From the NCBI RefSeq assembly GCF_001544915.2, contig NZ_FCOE02000049.1:1-50536 (forward strand): a DNA stretch of 50,536 bases, read 5' to 3'. This DNA is from Caballeronia pedi (GTDB lineage Bacteria > Pseudomonadota > Gammaproteobacteria > Burkholderiales > Burkholderiaceae). Made by a program: the position numbers and the translations under genes. Shown here piece after piece: positions 6,099-13,709 of the stretch (position 1 is the first letter of the stretch; every line of letters begins with the position of its first letter). The notes under the pieces are model-generated. The model worked only from the letters and a program-made list of their open reading frames with translations. It did no database searches and was not told where the DNA came from.

Positions 6099-7343
6099 TC
6101 ACGCTTTTTTGTTCATAGGGATGACAGCGCCGGCCTCGATGACCTTGTCACAGAACGCGGCCCAGTCCTCCATCAGCCGTCGACGTTTCTGCAGCACGTC
6201 GGAGCGCCAGTAAGCCGCCTCGGTCGCATCACCCTTGATGTGTGCGAGCGCCACCTCGGCCAGCTCGCGCGGATAGTTCGTGTACTCGCTCGCCCAGTCT
6301 CGGAACGTCGATCGGAAGCCGTGCGGCGTGGCCTCCAGCCCCTGCCTGCGCATGATCGCGAGCAAAGACATATCGGACAGCGCGCGGTTCGCCCGCGGAC
6401 TCGGAAACACGAGATAGACATCGTCCTGGCGCTCGATGGTCTTCAGCAGCCGCACGGCCGCCGCGGGCAGCGGCACGCGGTGCTCCTTGCGCGCCTTCAT
6501 CTTTTCGGCCGGCACCGCCCAGATACCCTTTTCGAGATCGATCTCGCGCCAGTCTGCGGCCCGCGCTTCGCCAGATCGCGCAGCGGTCAGTATCGAGAAC
6601 TCCAGACATCGAGCGCTGACGCCTTCGATCGTGCGCAGCGTCTTCATGAATGCGCCCATCTGCACGATCGGCAGAGCGGGGTGATTGCGCACGCGCTTGG
6701 TCTTCTTCGGGGCGCTCAGCAGCTTGTCGAGATTGCCGCGCCACGCGGCCGGGTTCACGCCTTCATCGCGGAACCCCTTCACGCGGGCATAGTCGAGAAT
6801 TGCCTCGATTCGTCCGCGCAAGCGGCTCGCCGTCTCGGTCTTTGCCTGCCAGATAGGCTCGAGGATTTCGAGGACGTGAGAGCGCGTCACGTGGCGCACT
6901 TGCATCTTTCCGATGATCGGATGCGCGTATTCGGCAAGGGTGTATGTCCACTGCGCGCCGTGCTTCGAGTTGCGCCACTCGATTTCCTTCGCCGCGATGT
7001 AGCGCTCCGCAGTCTTCTCGAAGGTCATCTCCAGAGCCTGGCCGGCGCGCAGCTGACTCGCCGCTTCCTTGCGGGCCATCACGGGATCGATGCCGCGCTT
7101 GATGTCTTCGCGCTTGGCCAGCGCCGCCGTGCGCGCCTCGGCGACGCCCATGCCCTTCGACGAGTAAGCGCCTAGGCCGATCTCGCGACGCTTGCCCGCG
7201 ATCGTAGCGCGCAGCACCCAGTAACCGGCGCCAGTGTCGGAGATGTTCAGATACAGACCATCGACGCCGCCGACGGCGTACTTTCCGGGCGCGGTCAGTC
7301 GGCTGACGGCAAGTGGTCCAAGTTCTTTCGCTTTCTTCGGCAT
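6099..7343 (-). CDS. P4-type tyrosine integrase
   Basis: A 414-aa site-specific recombinase that inserts and, with an excision factor, removes the element at tRNA-Ser. The N-terminal 90 residues (GKYAVGGVDGLYLNISDTGA) are the DUF4102/arm-binding domain typical of P4 integrases, followed by the core-binding domain. The catalytic set is visible: Arg in LTAARSGEARA, Lys in KMKARKEHRVPLP, the HxxR of TPHGFRSTFRDWA, a His in ALAHI, and the nucleophilic Tyr in EAAYWRSD. The length is normal for the family. The start codon lies about 200 bases from the tRNA 3' end and transcription runs away from the tRNA. Two direct repeats between gene and tRNA are candidate arm sites. Confidence 0.95.
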   Translation of the reverse strand: MPKKAKELGPLAVSRLTAPGKYAVGGVDGLYLNISDTGAGYWVLRATIAGKRREIGLGAYSSKGMGVAEARTAALAKREDIKRGIDPVMARKEAASQLRAGQALEMTFEKTAERYIAAKEIEWRNSKHGAQWTYTLAEYAHPIIGKMQVRHVTRSHVLEILEPIWQAKTETASRLRGRIEAILDYARVKGFRDEGVNPAAWRGNLDKLLSAPKKTKRVRNHPALPIVQMGAFMKTLRTIEGVSARCLEFSILTAARSGEARAADWREIDLEKGIWAVPAEKMKARKEHRVPLPAAAVRLLKTIERQDDVYLVFPSPRANRALSDMSLLAIMRRQGLEATPHGFRSTFRDWASEYTNYPRELAEVALAHIKGDATEAAYWRSDVLQKRRRLMEDWAAFCDKVIEAGAVIPMNKKA

Positions 7344-7417
7344 CGTTGCTCGCGTTCATCCTGCGGTGCAGGGCGGATATTCGATCCATCCACCATCCCA
7401 TCCACCATAAAATTTAC

Positions 7418-7528
7418 GATTAAACGCGACGAAACGCAACGAGTCGAGATTCGTTGATGAGGGGGTATCGGGCGGAGAGGCTTATCTGGCGGGCGTTTCA
7501 GCGATTAAATGCGACGAAACGAGACGAG
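7418..7528. repeat. Direct repeats upstream of integrase, candidate arm-type sites
   Basis: Two 26-bp copies at 7418-7443 and 7503-7528 share GATTAAAYGCGACGAAACG and differ at three positions in total. They lie between the integrase start and the tRNA-Ser 3' end, where arm-type integrase binding sites are expected. The stretch 7380-7410 also has a short CCATCCAC repeat. Confidence 0.5.
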
Positions 7529-7543
7529 ACAAAATAGGCGGGG

Positions 7544-7633
7544 TGGCGGAGGCGGTGAGATTCGAACTCACGGAAGGATCGCTCCTTCGCCGGTTTTCAA
7601 GACCGGTGCCTTAAACCGCTCGGCCACACCTCC
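7544..7633 (-). tRNA. tRNA-Ser(TGA), attachment gene of the element
   Basis: A 90-nt tRNA including an encoded CCA (7544-7546). The acceptor stem GGAGGTG pairs with CGCCTCC, the anticodon loop CTTGAAA gives TGA, and the long variable arm (CGAAGGAGCGATCCTTCCG) is typical of serine tRNAs. A TACAAT -10-like box lies 13-18 bases upstream, inside the end of the MFS gene. The gene is intact, as expected when an integrated element rebuilds the tRNA 3' end at its attachment site. The second att copy must lie left of the window. Confidence 0.97.
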
Positions 7634-7676
7634 AGCAAGGCGCGTATTGTAGCGCAACTCCTCCGCGGGCAGAAGT

Positions 7677-8900
7677 TCAGCCTTCCAGCGATTTCGTCGC
7701 CCTCAGCGCAGGAAAAAGGCGCATCCACAGAAGCGCGACGACAATGGTGCCAATCCCGCCGATCAGCACCGCCGGCACCGCGCCGAACAATCCCGCCGTC
7801 ATCCCCGATTCGAACTCGCCGAGCTGATTCGACGTCCCGATGAACAGCGAATTGATCGCGCCGACGCGCCCGCGCATCTCATCGGGCGTCTGCAACTGCA
7901 CGAGCGACATCCGCACGACCACGCTGATCACATCCGACGCCCCGAGCGCCGCGAGCGCGACCAGCGACACATAGATATTGCGCGACAACCCGAACACGAT
8001 AGTCGCGACGCCGAACGCAACCACGCCGCCAAACAGCGCCGTGCCAGCACGCTGCCGCAACGGAAAATGCGCAAGCCAGATCGATCCGGCGAGCGCGCCA
8101 GCCGCAGGCGCCGCGCGCAGAATCCCGAGTCCCCACGGTCCCGTGTGCAGGATGTCGCGCGCATAGACAGGCAAGAGCGCGGTCGCGCCGCCGAGCAGCA
8201 CCGCGAAGAGATCGAGCGACAGCGCGCCGAGGATCACCGGCTTGCTGCGAATGAAGCCGATGCCCGAAAACAGCGCCTGGAACGACAACGGCGCGCGCAT
8301 GCGCACGGCTTCATCGATCTTGATGCCGACCACCGCGCACGCTGCCACGAAAAACGCGCCAGTCACCGCGCCGTACACCGTCAGCGCGCCGAACCCGTAG
8401 AGCACGCCGCCCATCGCGGGGCCGAGAATCTGCGCGGTCTGGTTCGCGGACGTCGACCACGCGCTCGCATGCTGCAACTGATTGCGCGCGACGAGATTGG
8501 GCAAGAGCGCCGCCATCGACGGCGATTCGAACGCGCGCGCCGCGCCCGTGACGGCGGCGATCGCGTAGATGGGCGCGACATCGTGCCAGCCGTGCCATGC
8601 GCCGAGGCAGAGCACCAGCGCGGCGATGCCCTCGATCGACTGGCACACATACGCGATCGTGCGCCTGTCGTAACGATCCGCGACGTGCCCGACGACGAGC
8701 GTCAGCACGAACATCGGCACGAACTGCGCGAGCCCGACGAGACCGAGCGCGTACGCGCTATGCGTGATCGAATAGACCTGCCATCCGATCGCGACCGACA
8801 TCATCTGAAACGCCACCGACGACATCACCCGCGCGGTCCAGAACAGCGCAAACGGGCGATGCCGCATCACCGAGTCCGGCGCCATCGTCGGCGCGCTCAA
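7677..8900 (-). CDS. MFS transporter (EntS/MFS_3-like)
   Basis: A 407-aa major facilitator with about 12 membrane helices. The motif VVGHVADRYDRRTI between helices 2 and 3 is the classical MFS signature (GxxADRxxRR). The N-terminal FALFWTARVMSSVAFQM and the overall layout place it near the EntS/MFS_3 exporters. The substrate is unknown. The TTG at 8900 overlaps the hemW stop codon. An ATG five codons later (8885) is an equally good start. It is the last gene of the rph-rdgB-hemW run. Confidence 0.85.
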   Translation of the reverse strand: MSAPTMAPDSVMRHRPFALFWTARVMSSVAFQMMSVAIGWQVYSITHSAYALGLVGLAQFVPMFVLTLVVGHVADRYDRRTIAYVCQSIEGIAALVLCLGAWHGWHDVAPIYAIAAVTGAARAFESPSMAALLPNLVARNQLQHASAWSTSANQTAQILGPAMGGVLYGFGALTVYGAVTGAFFVAACAVVGIKIDEAVRMRAPLSFQALFSGIGFIRSKPVILGALSLDLFAVLLGGATALLPVYARDILHTGPWGLGILRAAPAAGALAGSIWLAHFPLRQRAGTALFGGVVAFGVATIVFGLSRNIYVSLVALAALGASDVISVVVRMSLVQLQTPDEMRGRVGAINSLFIGTSNQLGEFESGMTAGLFGAVPAVLIGGIGTIVVALLWMRLFPALRATKSLEG

Positions 8901-10120
8901 TTTTGCGGGTCCTTCAAGAACAGCTCCTGCAGATCGTTGAGAAAGCGCTGCCCCAGCTCGGTCGGCGCGATGCGTTCGATGTCGCGCGTGATGAGGCCGC
9001 GCTTCTCCGCTTCGACGAGCGCGGGCTCGATCGCGGACAGCGCGAGACCCGTGCGCTCGATGAACGAATGCACCGGAAAGCCTTCGACGAGCCGCAGCGT
9101 ATTGAGCATGAATTCGAACGGCAGATCGCGCGGGCCGACTTCGCGTTCTTCCTGAATCGCGGTTTCGGTGGGCGAGAGCGCGTGGTCCATGTAGCTCGCC
9201 GGATGCTTGAAGCGCGCCTGCCGCAAAATCTTGGACGGAAACGACAGCTTCGTATGCGCGCCCGCGCCGATGCCGAGGTAATCGCCGAAACGCCAGTAAT
9301 TGAGGTTGTGCCGGCTTTGCCGATGCGGCTTCGCATACGCCGACACTTCATAGCGCGCGTAGCCCGCATCGCGCGTGCGCTCGTGAATCCAGTCCTGCAT
9401 GTCGGCGGAGGCGTCGTCGTCGGGGAGGGCGGGCGGGTACTTGGCGAAGACCGTGTTCGGCTCCATCGTCAGGTGATACAGCGACAGATGCGGCGGCGCG
9501 AACGAGATCGCCGTCTCGATGTCGTGTCTGCACTCGTCGAGCGACTGCTGCGGCAGCGCGAACATCAGATCGAGATTGAAGTTGTCGAAGTGTTGCGCGG
9601 CGATCTCGACGGCCTTGCGCGCCTGCGTCGCATCGTGAATGCGGCCGAGCGCCTTCAGATGCGCTTCGTTGAAGCTCTGAATCCCGATCGACAAGCGGTT
9701 CACGCCGCTCGCGCGGAACGACGCGAACTTCGCGGCCTCGAACGTGCCGGGGTTGGCTTCGAGCGTGATTTCGGCATCGGCATCGATGGGCAGCAGCGCG
9801 CGTGCATCGGAAAGAAGCCGGTCCAGACCTTTCGCCGACAACAGCGATGGCGTGCCGCCGCCGATGAAGATGGTATGCACCTGCCGCCCCCACACGAGCG
9901 GCAACGCGCTTTCGAGATCGGCGCGCAAGGCGTCGAGATAGCGTTCCTCGGGGAACGTATCGTCCTTCCATTCGTGCGAGTTGAAGTCGCAGTACGGACA
10001 CTTGCGCACGCACCACGGGAAATGCACGTACAGCGCGAGCGGCGGCAGCGACGTCAGCCGGATGCTGCCCGGCGACGTGAAAGCCTGCACGACGTTGATG
10101 GTCTTCGGTCCGGCGCTCAC
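8897..10120 (-). CDS. hemW: HemW, radical SAM haem chaperone
   Basis: A 407-aa radical SAM protein. The cluster motif CVRKCPYCDF (about residues 37-46) has CxxxCxxC followed by Phe and lacks the fourth cysteine found in HemN. This marks it as HemW, a haem-trafficking chaperone, and not a coproporphyrinogen oxidase. IFIGGGTPSLL and the HemN-type C-terminal domain are present. The start is a GTG at 10120 that overlaps the rdgB stop codon (GTGA), so translation is coupled. It is often mis-annotated as HemN, but the true HemN is at 47038-48420. Confidence 0.93.
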   Translation of the reverse strand: MSAGPKTINVVQAFTSPGSIRLTSLPPLALYVHFPWCVRKCPYCDFNSHEWKDDTFPEERYLDALRADLESALPLVWGRQVHTIFIGGGTPSLLSAKGLDRLLSDARALLPIDADAEITLEANPGTFEAAKFASFRASGVNRLSIGIQSFNEAHLKALGRIHDATQARKAVEIAAQHFDNFNLDLMFALPQQSLDECRHDIETAISFAPPHLSLYHLTMEPNTVFAKYPPALPDDDASADMQDWIHERTRDAGYARYEVSAYAKPHRQSRHNLNYWRFGDYLGIGAGAHTKLSFPSKILRQARFKHPASYMDHALSPTETAIQEEREVGPRDLPFEFMLNTLRLVEGFPVHSFIERTGLALSAIEPALVEAEKRGLITRDIERIAPTELGQRFLNDLQELFLKDPQN

Positions 10121-10734
10121 GCAAGTTCCTTCAGTCGTTGCAGCAGATCACGCAGCGCGAGCGCGCGATGGCTCAGCGCATTCTTGCGCGCGGGATCGAG
10201 CTCGGCGGCGCTCGCGTTGAGTGTCGGCAGGAAGAAGTGCGGGTCGTAGCCGAAGCCGTTCGCGCCGCGCGGCGCATCGATCACTTCGCCGTGCCAGCGG
10301 CCTTCCGCGATGAGCGGCTCGGGATCGTCCGCGTGACGCACCAGCACGAGCACGCAGAAGTAATATGCACGGCGATCGGTCTCGCCGGCGAGATCGGCGA
10401 CGAGGCGCGCATTGTTGGCCGCGTCGCTCTTTTCGCCGCCGTTCATCGACGCATAGCGCGCCGAATACACGCCCGGCGCGCCATTCAACGCGCGCACGCA
10501 CAGGCCGGAATCGTCGGCGAGCGCGGGCAGGCCGGTGAGCGTCGAGGCGTGCCGCGCCTTCGCCAGCGCGTTCTCGACGAAAGTCGCGTGCGGCTCGGGC
10601 GCTTCGGGCACGCCGAGCTCGCCCTGCGCGATCAGTTCGATGCCCGCCGCATCCAGCAGCGACGCGAATTCGCGCAGCTTGCCCGCATTGTTCGATGCGA
10701 GCACGACGCGGCCCAACTCCGTTGCTTCAGACAC
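10117..10734 (-). CDS. rdgB: RdgB/HAM1 non-canonical purine NTP pyrophosphatase
   Basis: A 205-aa Ham1-family enzyme that hydrolyses dITP, XTP and related deaminated purine nucleotides to monophosphates, keeping them out of DNA and RNA. The family signatures are clear: VLASNNAGKLREF at the N-terminus (substrate-binding SNNxGK), LADDSGLCVRALNG (catalytic Asp) and GANGFGYDPHFF. It starts at GTG 10734, overlapping the end of rph by eight bases, and its stop overlaps the GTG of hemW. The length is typical. Confidence 0.95.
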   Translation of the reverse strand: MSEATELGRVVLASNNAGKLREFASLLDAAGIELIAQGELGVPEAPEPHATFVENALAKARHASTLTGLPALADDSGLCVRALNGAPGVYSARYASMNGGEKSDAANNARLVADLAGETDRRAYYFCVLVLVRHADDPEPLIAEGRWHGEVIDAPRGANGFGYDPHFFLPTLNASAAELDPARKNALSHRALALRDLLQRLKELA

Positions 10735-11485
10735 CTTTGATCTCCAGCGCTTCCTTCTGCTTCAGAATCAGCGCCTTGATGCCGCTGTCGGCGAGCGCGA
10801 TCAGCTCGTTCATTTCCTCGCGCGAAAACGGCGCGCCTTCCGCCGTGCCCTGCACTTCGACGAAGCCGCCCGCGCCCGTCATCACGACGTTCATGTCGGT
10901 GTCGCATTGCGAGTCTTCGTCGTAGTCGAGATCGAGTACGGGCGAGCCCTCGAAGACGCCGACCGAGATCGCCGCGACGAAGTCTTTCACCGGCGTCTTC
11001 GCGATCTTGCCCGCCGCGAGCAGTTTGCCGACCGCATCGTGCGCGGCGACGAACGCGCCCGTGATGCTCGCCGTGCGCGTGCCGCCGTCGGCCTGGATCA
11101 CGTCGCAGTCGATATGCAGGGTGCGCGCGCCGAGCGCGTTGAGATCGAACACCGAACGCAGCGCGCGGCCGATCAGGCGCTGGATCTCCTGCGTGCGGCC
11201 GGTCTGCTTGCCGCGCGCGGCTTCGCGGTCGCTGCGCGTGTGCGTCGCGCGCGGCAGCATGCCGTATTCGGCGGTGAGCCAGCCTTGCTCGCGTCCGCGC
11301 AGGAATTCCGGCACGCGCTCGGCGACGCTCGCCGTGCAGATCACCTTGGTATCGCCGAATTCGACGAGCACCGAGCCTTCCGCGTGCTTCGTGTAGTTCC
11401 GCGTGATGCGCACGTCGCGCAGTTGATTCGCGCGGCGGCCGCTCGGGCGCGGGGGAGAAGACTTGAGCAGGGGAGAGTCGGTCAT
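10727..11485 (-). CDS. rph: RNase PH
   Basis: A 252-aa 3'-exoribonuclease that trims tRNA 3' ends with phosphate. Signatures: RRANQLRDVRITRNYTKHAEGS at the start, SVAERVPEFLRGREQGWLTAEYGMLPRATHTR, and the phosphate-binding GGTRTASITGAFVA. The ATG at 11485 is chosen because it gives the normal family N-terminus. The longer frame to 11515 begins at a TTG without support. First gene of the rph-rdgB-hemW-MFS run; it diverges from yicC. Confidence 0.95.
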   Translation of the reverse strand: MTDSPLLKSSPPRPSGRRANQLRDVRITRNYTKHAEGSVLVEFGDTKVICTASVAERVPEFLRGREQGWLTAEYGMLPRATHTRSDREAARGKQTGRTQEIQRLIGRALRSVFDLNALGARTLHIDCDVIQADGGTRTASITGAFVAAHDAVGKLLAAGKIAKTPVKDFVAAISVGVFEGSPVLDLDYDEDSQCDTDMNVVMTGAGGFVEVQGTAEGAPFSREEMNELIALADSGIKALILKQKEALEIKGV

Positions 11486-11736
11486 GGAGGATGAGAACAG
11501 GAAGTGAACGGGCAAACCCCGCGGAATGGAGCGATTTTATCGTCAATCACCCGCGGGCGTTGCGCGCAAGGCACGCGTCGGGCCGGCCGTATCGGCGGGC
11601 TTCGCGTCAAAAATGGGATAATGCGGATTCCTCGCCCGGCGGCCAGACGCGTGCCAATCCCAACGCACTTCGAGAGCGCCGGGCGCTTCGTATCGAAATG
11701 GCCTTCGCAATGAAGGCTTCAATCGCGAGACGTACC

Positions 11737-12681
11737 ATGATCTACAGCATGACAGGCTATGCCAGCGCGACGCGCGAAGTCGTCGCGGATGGCGCCGGAC
11801 CCAATGGCGCGGGCGGTTCGGGCGTCGGAGTATCGGTGGAATTGCGCACGGTGAATTCGCGCTTTCTCGACCTGAATTTCCGCATGCCCGAAGACGTGCG
11901 CGCAACCGAGCCGCAAATGCGCGAAATGCTGATGAACAAGCTCTCGCGCGGCAAGGTCGATATCCGCATCAATCTGAATCGCGTCGAGCAGACGGCGAAC
12001 GCGGGCGCGCTCAATCGCGAGGCGCTCACGCAACTCGCCACGCTCGAACGCGCCGTGCTCGACGTCTTCCCTGATTCCGAACGCATGCGCACCGGCGAAA
12101 TCCTGCGCTGGCCCGGCGTGCTCGCGGAAAGCGCGGTGTCGCAGGAAACGCTGCGTGAGGCCGTGCTCGCGTGCGGCAAGCAGGCCATTGCCGATCTCAT
12201 CGAAGTGCGCGCGCGTGAAGGCGCGGCGCTCGGCCGCGTGCTGATCGACAACGTGACGGAGATGGAAGCGATCGTCGCGCGCATCACGCCGCTCGTGCCG
12301 GAACTCATCGCGAAGCATCAGCAGAAGATCGTCGAGCGTCTGCACGACGCGCTCGGCATCGCGACCTCCGATGGCGCCACGGCCACCAGCGTGCCGCGCG
12401 AGGAAATCGCCGAGCGCATCCGTCAGGAAGTGACGATGTACGGCATCCGCATCGACATCGCGGAAGAATTGCAGCGTCTCACGGCGCATCTTTCCGAAAC
12501 GCGTCACGTGTTGCAGAAGGGCGGCAAGGTCGGCAAGCGGCTCGACTTCATGATGCAGGAGCTCAACCGCGAAGCGAACACGCTCGGCTCGAAGGCGGCC
12601 GCGAAGGAACTCGCCGATGCATCGATGACGCTCAAGCTGCTCATCGAACAGATGCGCGAGCAAGTACAGAATCTGGAGTAA
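11737..12681 (+). CDS. yicC: YicC family endoribonuclease
   Basis: A 314-aa YicC/YloC protein starting MIYSMTGYASATRE. The SMTGYA start and the N-terminal VSVELRTVNSRFLDLNFRMP are hallmarks of the family. The C-terminal DUF1732 region (LQKGGKVGKRLDFMMQELNR, then EANTLGSKA) is highly conserved. Family members have been described as endoribonucleases acting in RNA turnover. It lies 9 bases before gmk, a pairing common in proteobacteria. The ATG at 11737 fits the family. An upstream open extension to 11491 is non-coding leader. Confidence 0.93.
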   Translation: MIYSMTGYASATREVVADGAGPNGAGGSGVGVSVELRTVNSRFLDLNFRMPEDVRATEPQMREMLMNKLSRGKVDIRINLNRVEQTANAGALNREALTQLATLERAVLDVFPDSERMRTGEILRWPGVLAESAVSQETLREAVLACGKQAIADLIEVRAREGAALGRVLIDNVTEMEAIVARITPLVPELIAKHQQKIVERLHDALGIATSDGATATSVPREEIAERIRQEVTMYGIRIDIAEELQRLTAHLSETRHVLQKGGKVGKRLDFMMQELNREANTLGSKAAAKELADASMTLKLLIEQMREQVQNLE

Positions 12682-12690
12682 CGCAACATC

Positions 12691-13365
12691 ATGCCGAACA
12701 CTACGCACCGCTCGCATAGCCACTATACGGGCATCTATCCGGGCAACCTGTTCATGGTGGTCGCGCCTTCGGGGGCGGGCAAGTCCACGCTCGTAAACGC
12801 GCTGCTCGCCGAGGACAAGGACATTCTCCTGTCGGTTTCGTACACGACGCGCGAAGCGCGTTCGAAGGAAACCAACGGCCTGCAGTATCACTTCGTGTCC
12901 GTCGACGAATTCATGGAGCGGCGCGAAAAGGGCGAGTTTCTCGAAAGCGCCGAAGTGCACGGCAACTACTACGCCACCTCGAAACTGTGGATCGCGGACC
13001 AGATGAAGCAGGGCCACGACGTGCTGCTCGAAATCGACTGGCAGGGCGCGCAGCAGGTGAAGAAGCAGTTCCGCAACGCGGTGGAAATTTTCATTCTGCC
13101 GCCATCGCTCGATGCGCTCGAAGACCGCCTCAAGAAACGCGGCCAGGATTCCGAAAAAGTGATCGTGCGACGTCTGCTCGCGGCGGGTAGCGAGATGGCG
13201 CATGCGTCGGAGGCGGAGTATGTCGTGATCAACGAGAACTTCGATCGCGCGCTCAACGAACTGCGCTGTCTCGTCGCCGCGACGCGCCTGCGCTTCACGT
13301 CGCAATACGCCCGCAATACGCAGCTTTTCGTGGACCTCGGCATTCACTCGACGCCGCAGGCATGA
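12691..13365 (+). CDS. gmk: Guanylate kinase
   Basis: A 224-aa enzyme that phosphorylates GMP to GDP with ATP. The P-loop APSGAGKSTL is at about 25-34. The GMP-binding residues are in SVSYTTREARSKETNGLQYHFV. The LID and C-terminal parts are normal. A 15-residue polar leader precedes the first strand, which is common in Burkholderiaceae. It is co-directional with yicC and rpoZ, so nucleotide supply, omega and (p)ppGpp synthesis are grouped. Confidence 0.97.
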   Translation: MPNTTHRSHSHYTGIYPGNLFMVVAPSGAGKSTLVNALLAEDKDILLSVSYTTREARSKETNGLQYHFVSVDEFMERREKGEFLESAEVHGNYYATSKLWIADQMKQGHDVLLEIDWQGAQQVKKQFRNAVEIFILPPSLDALEDRLKKRGQDSEKVIVRRLLAAGSEMAHASEAEYVVINENFDRALNELRCLVAATRLRFTSQYARNTQLFVDLGIHSTPQA

Positions 13366-13434
13366 CGGACCACGGTGACCGGGTCGTACGGTCACATAAG
13401 GTAGAATAAAACCCATATTGAGAAGGAAGCAAAC

Positions 13435-13638
13435 ATGGCCCGCATCACTGTCGAAGACTGCCTGAAACAAATCCCGAATCGCTTCGAGCTCGCGCTCGCG
13501 GCAACCTATCGCGCGCGTCAGCTCGCGCAAGGCCATACGCCGAAGATCGAGAGCCGCGACAAGCCGACCGTCGTCGCGCTGCGCGAGATTGCCTCAGGCC
13601 AGGTTGGCATCGAAATGTTGAAGAAGGTGCCCGTCTAA
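13435..13638 (+). CDS. rpoZ: RNA polymerase omega subunit
   Basis: A 67-aa protein beginning MARITVEDCLKQIPNRFELA, the conserved start of omega. This subunit helps assemble the beta' subunit and forms part of one ppGpp-binding site. AGAAGGAAG lies nine bases before the ATG. A TAGAAT box at 13402-13407 could be a local -10 element. It is followed by spoT 71 bases later, the usual arrangement. Confidence 0.97.
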   Translation: MARITVEDCLKQIPNRFELALAATYRARQLAQGHTPKIESRDKPTVVALREIASGQVGIEMLKKVPV

Positions 13639-13709
13639 GGGCATCGGCATTACTGGTTTCAATTTCTGCAACCGACGACCACGCGCGTCACACCACCACG
13701 GAGGCGAAG

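Noticed and set aside
8897..10120. Calling this radical SAM protein a second HemN
   Set aside because: It lacks the fourth cysteine after CxxxCxxC and lies with rph and rdgB, the usual HemW context.
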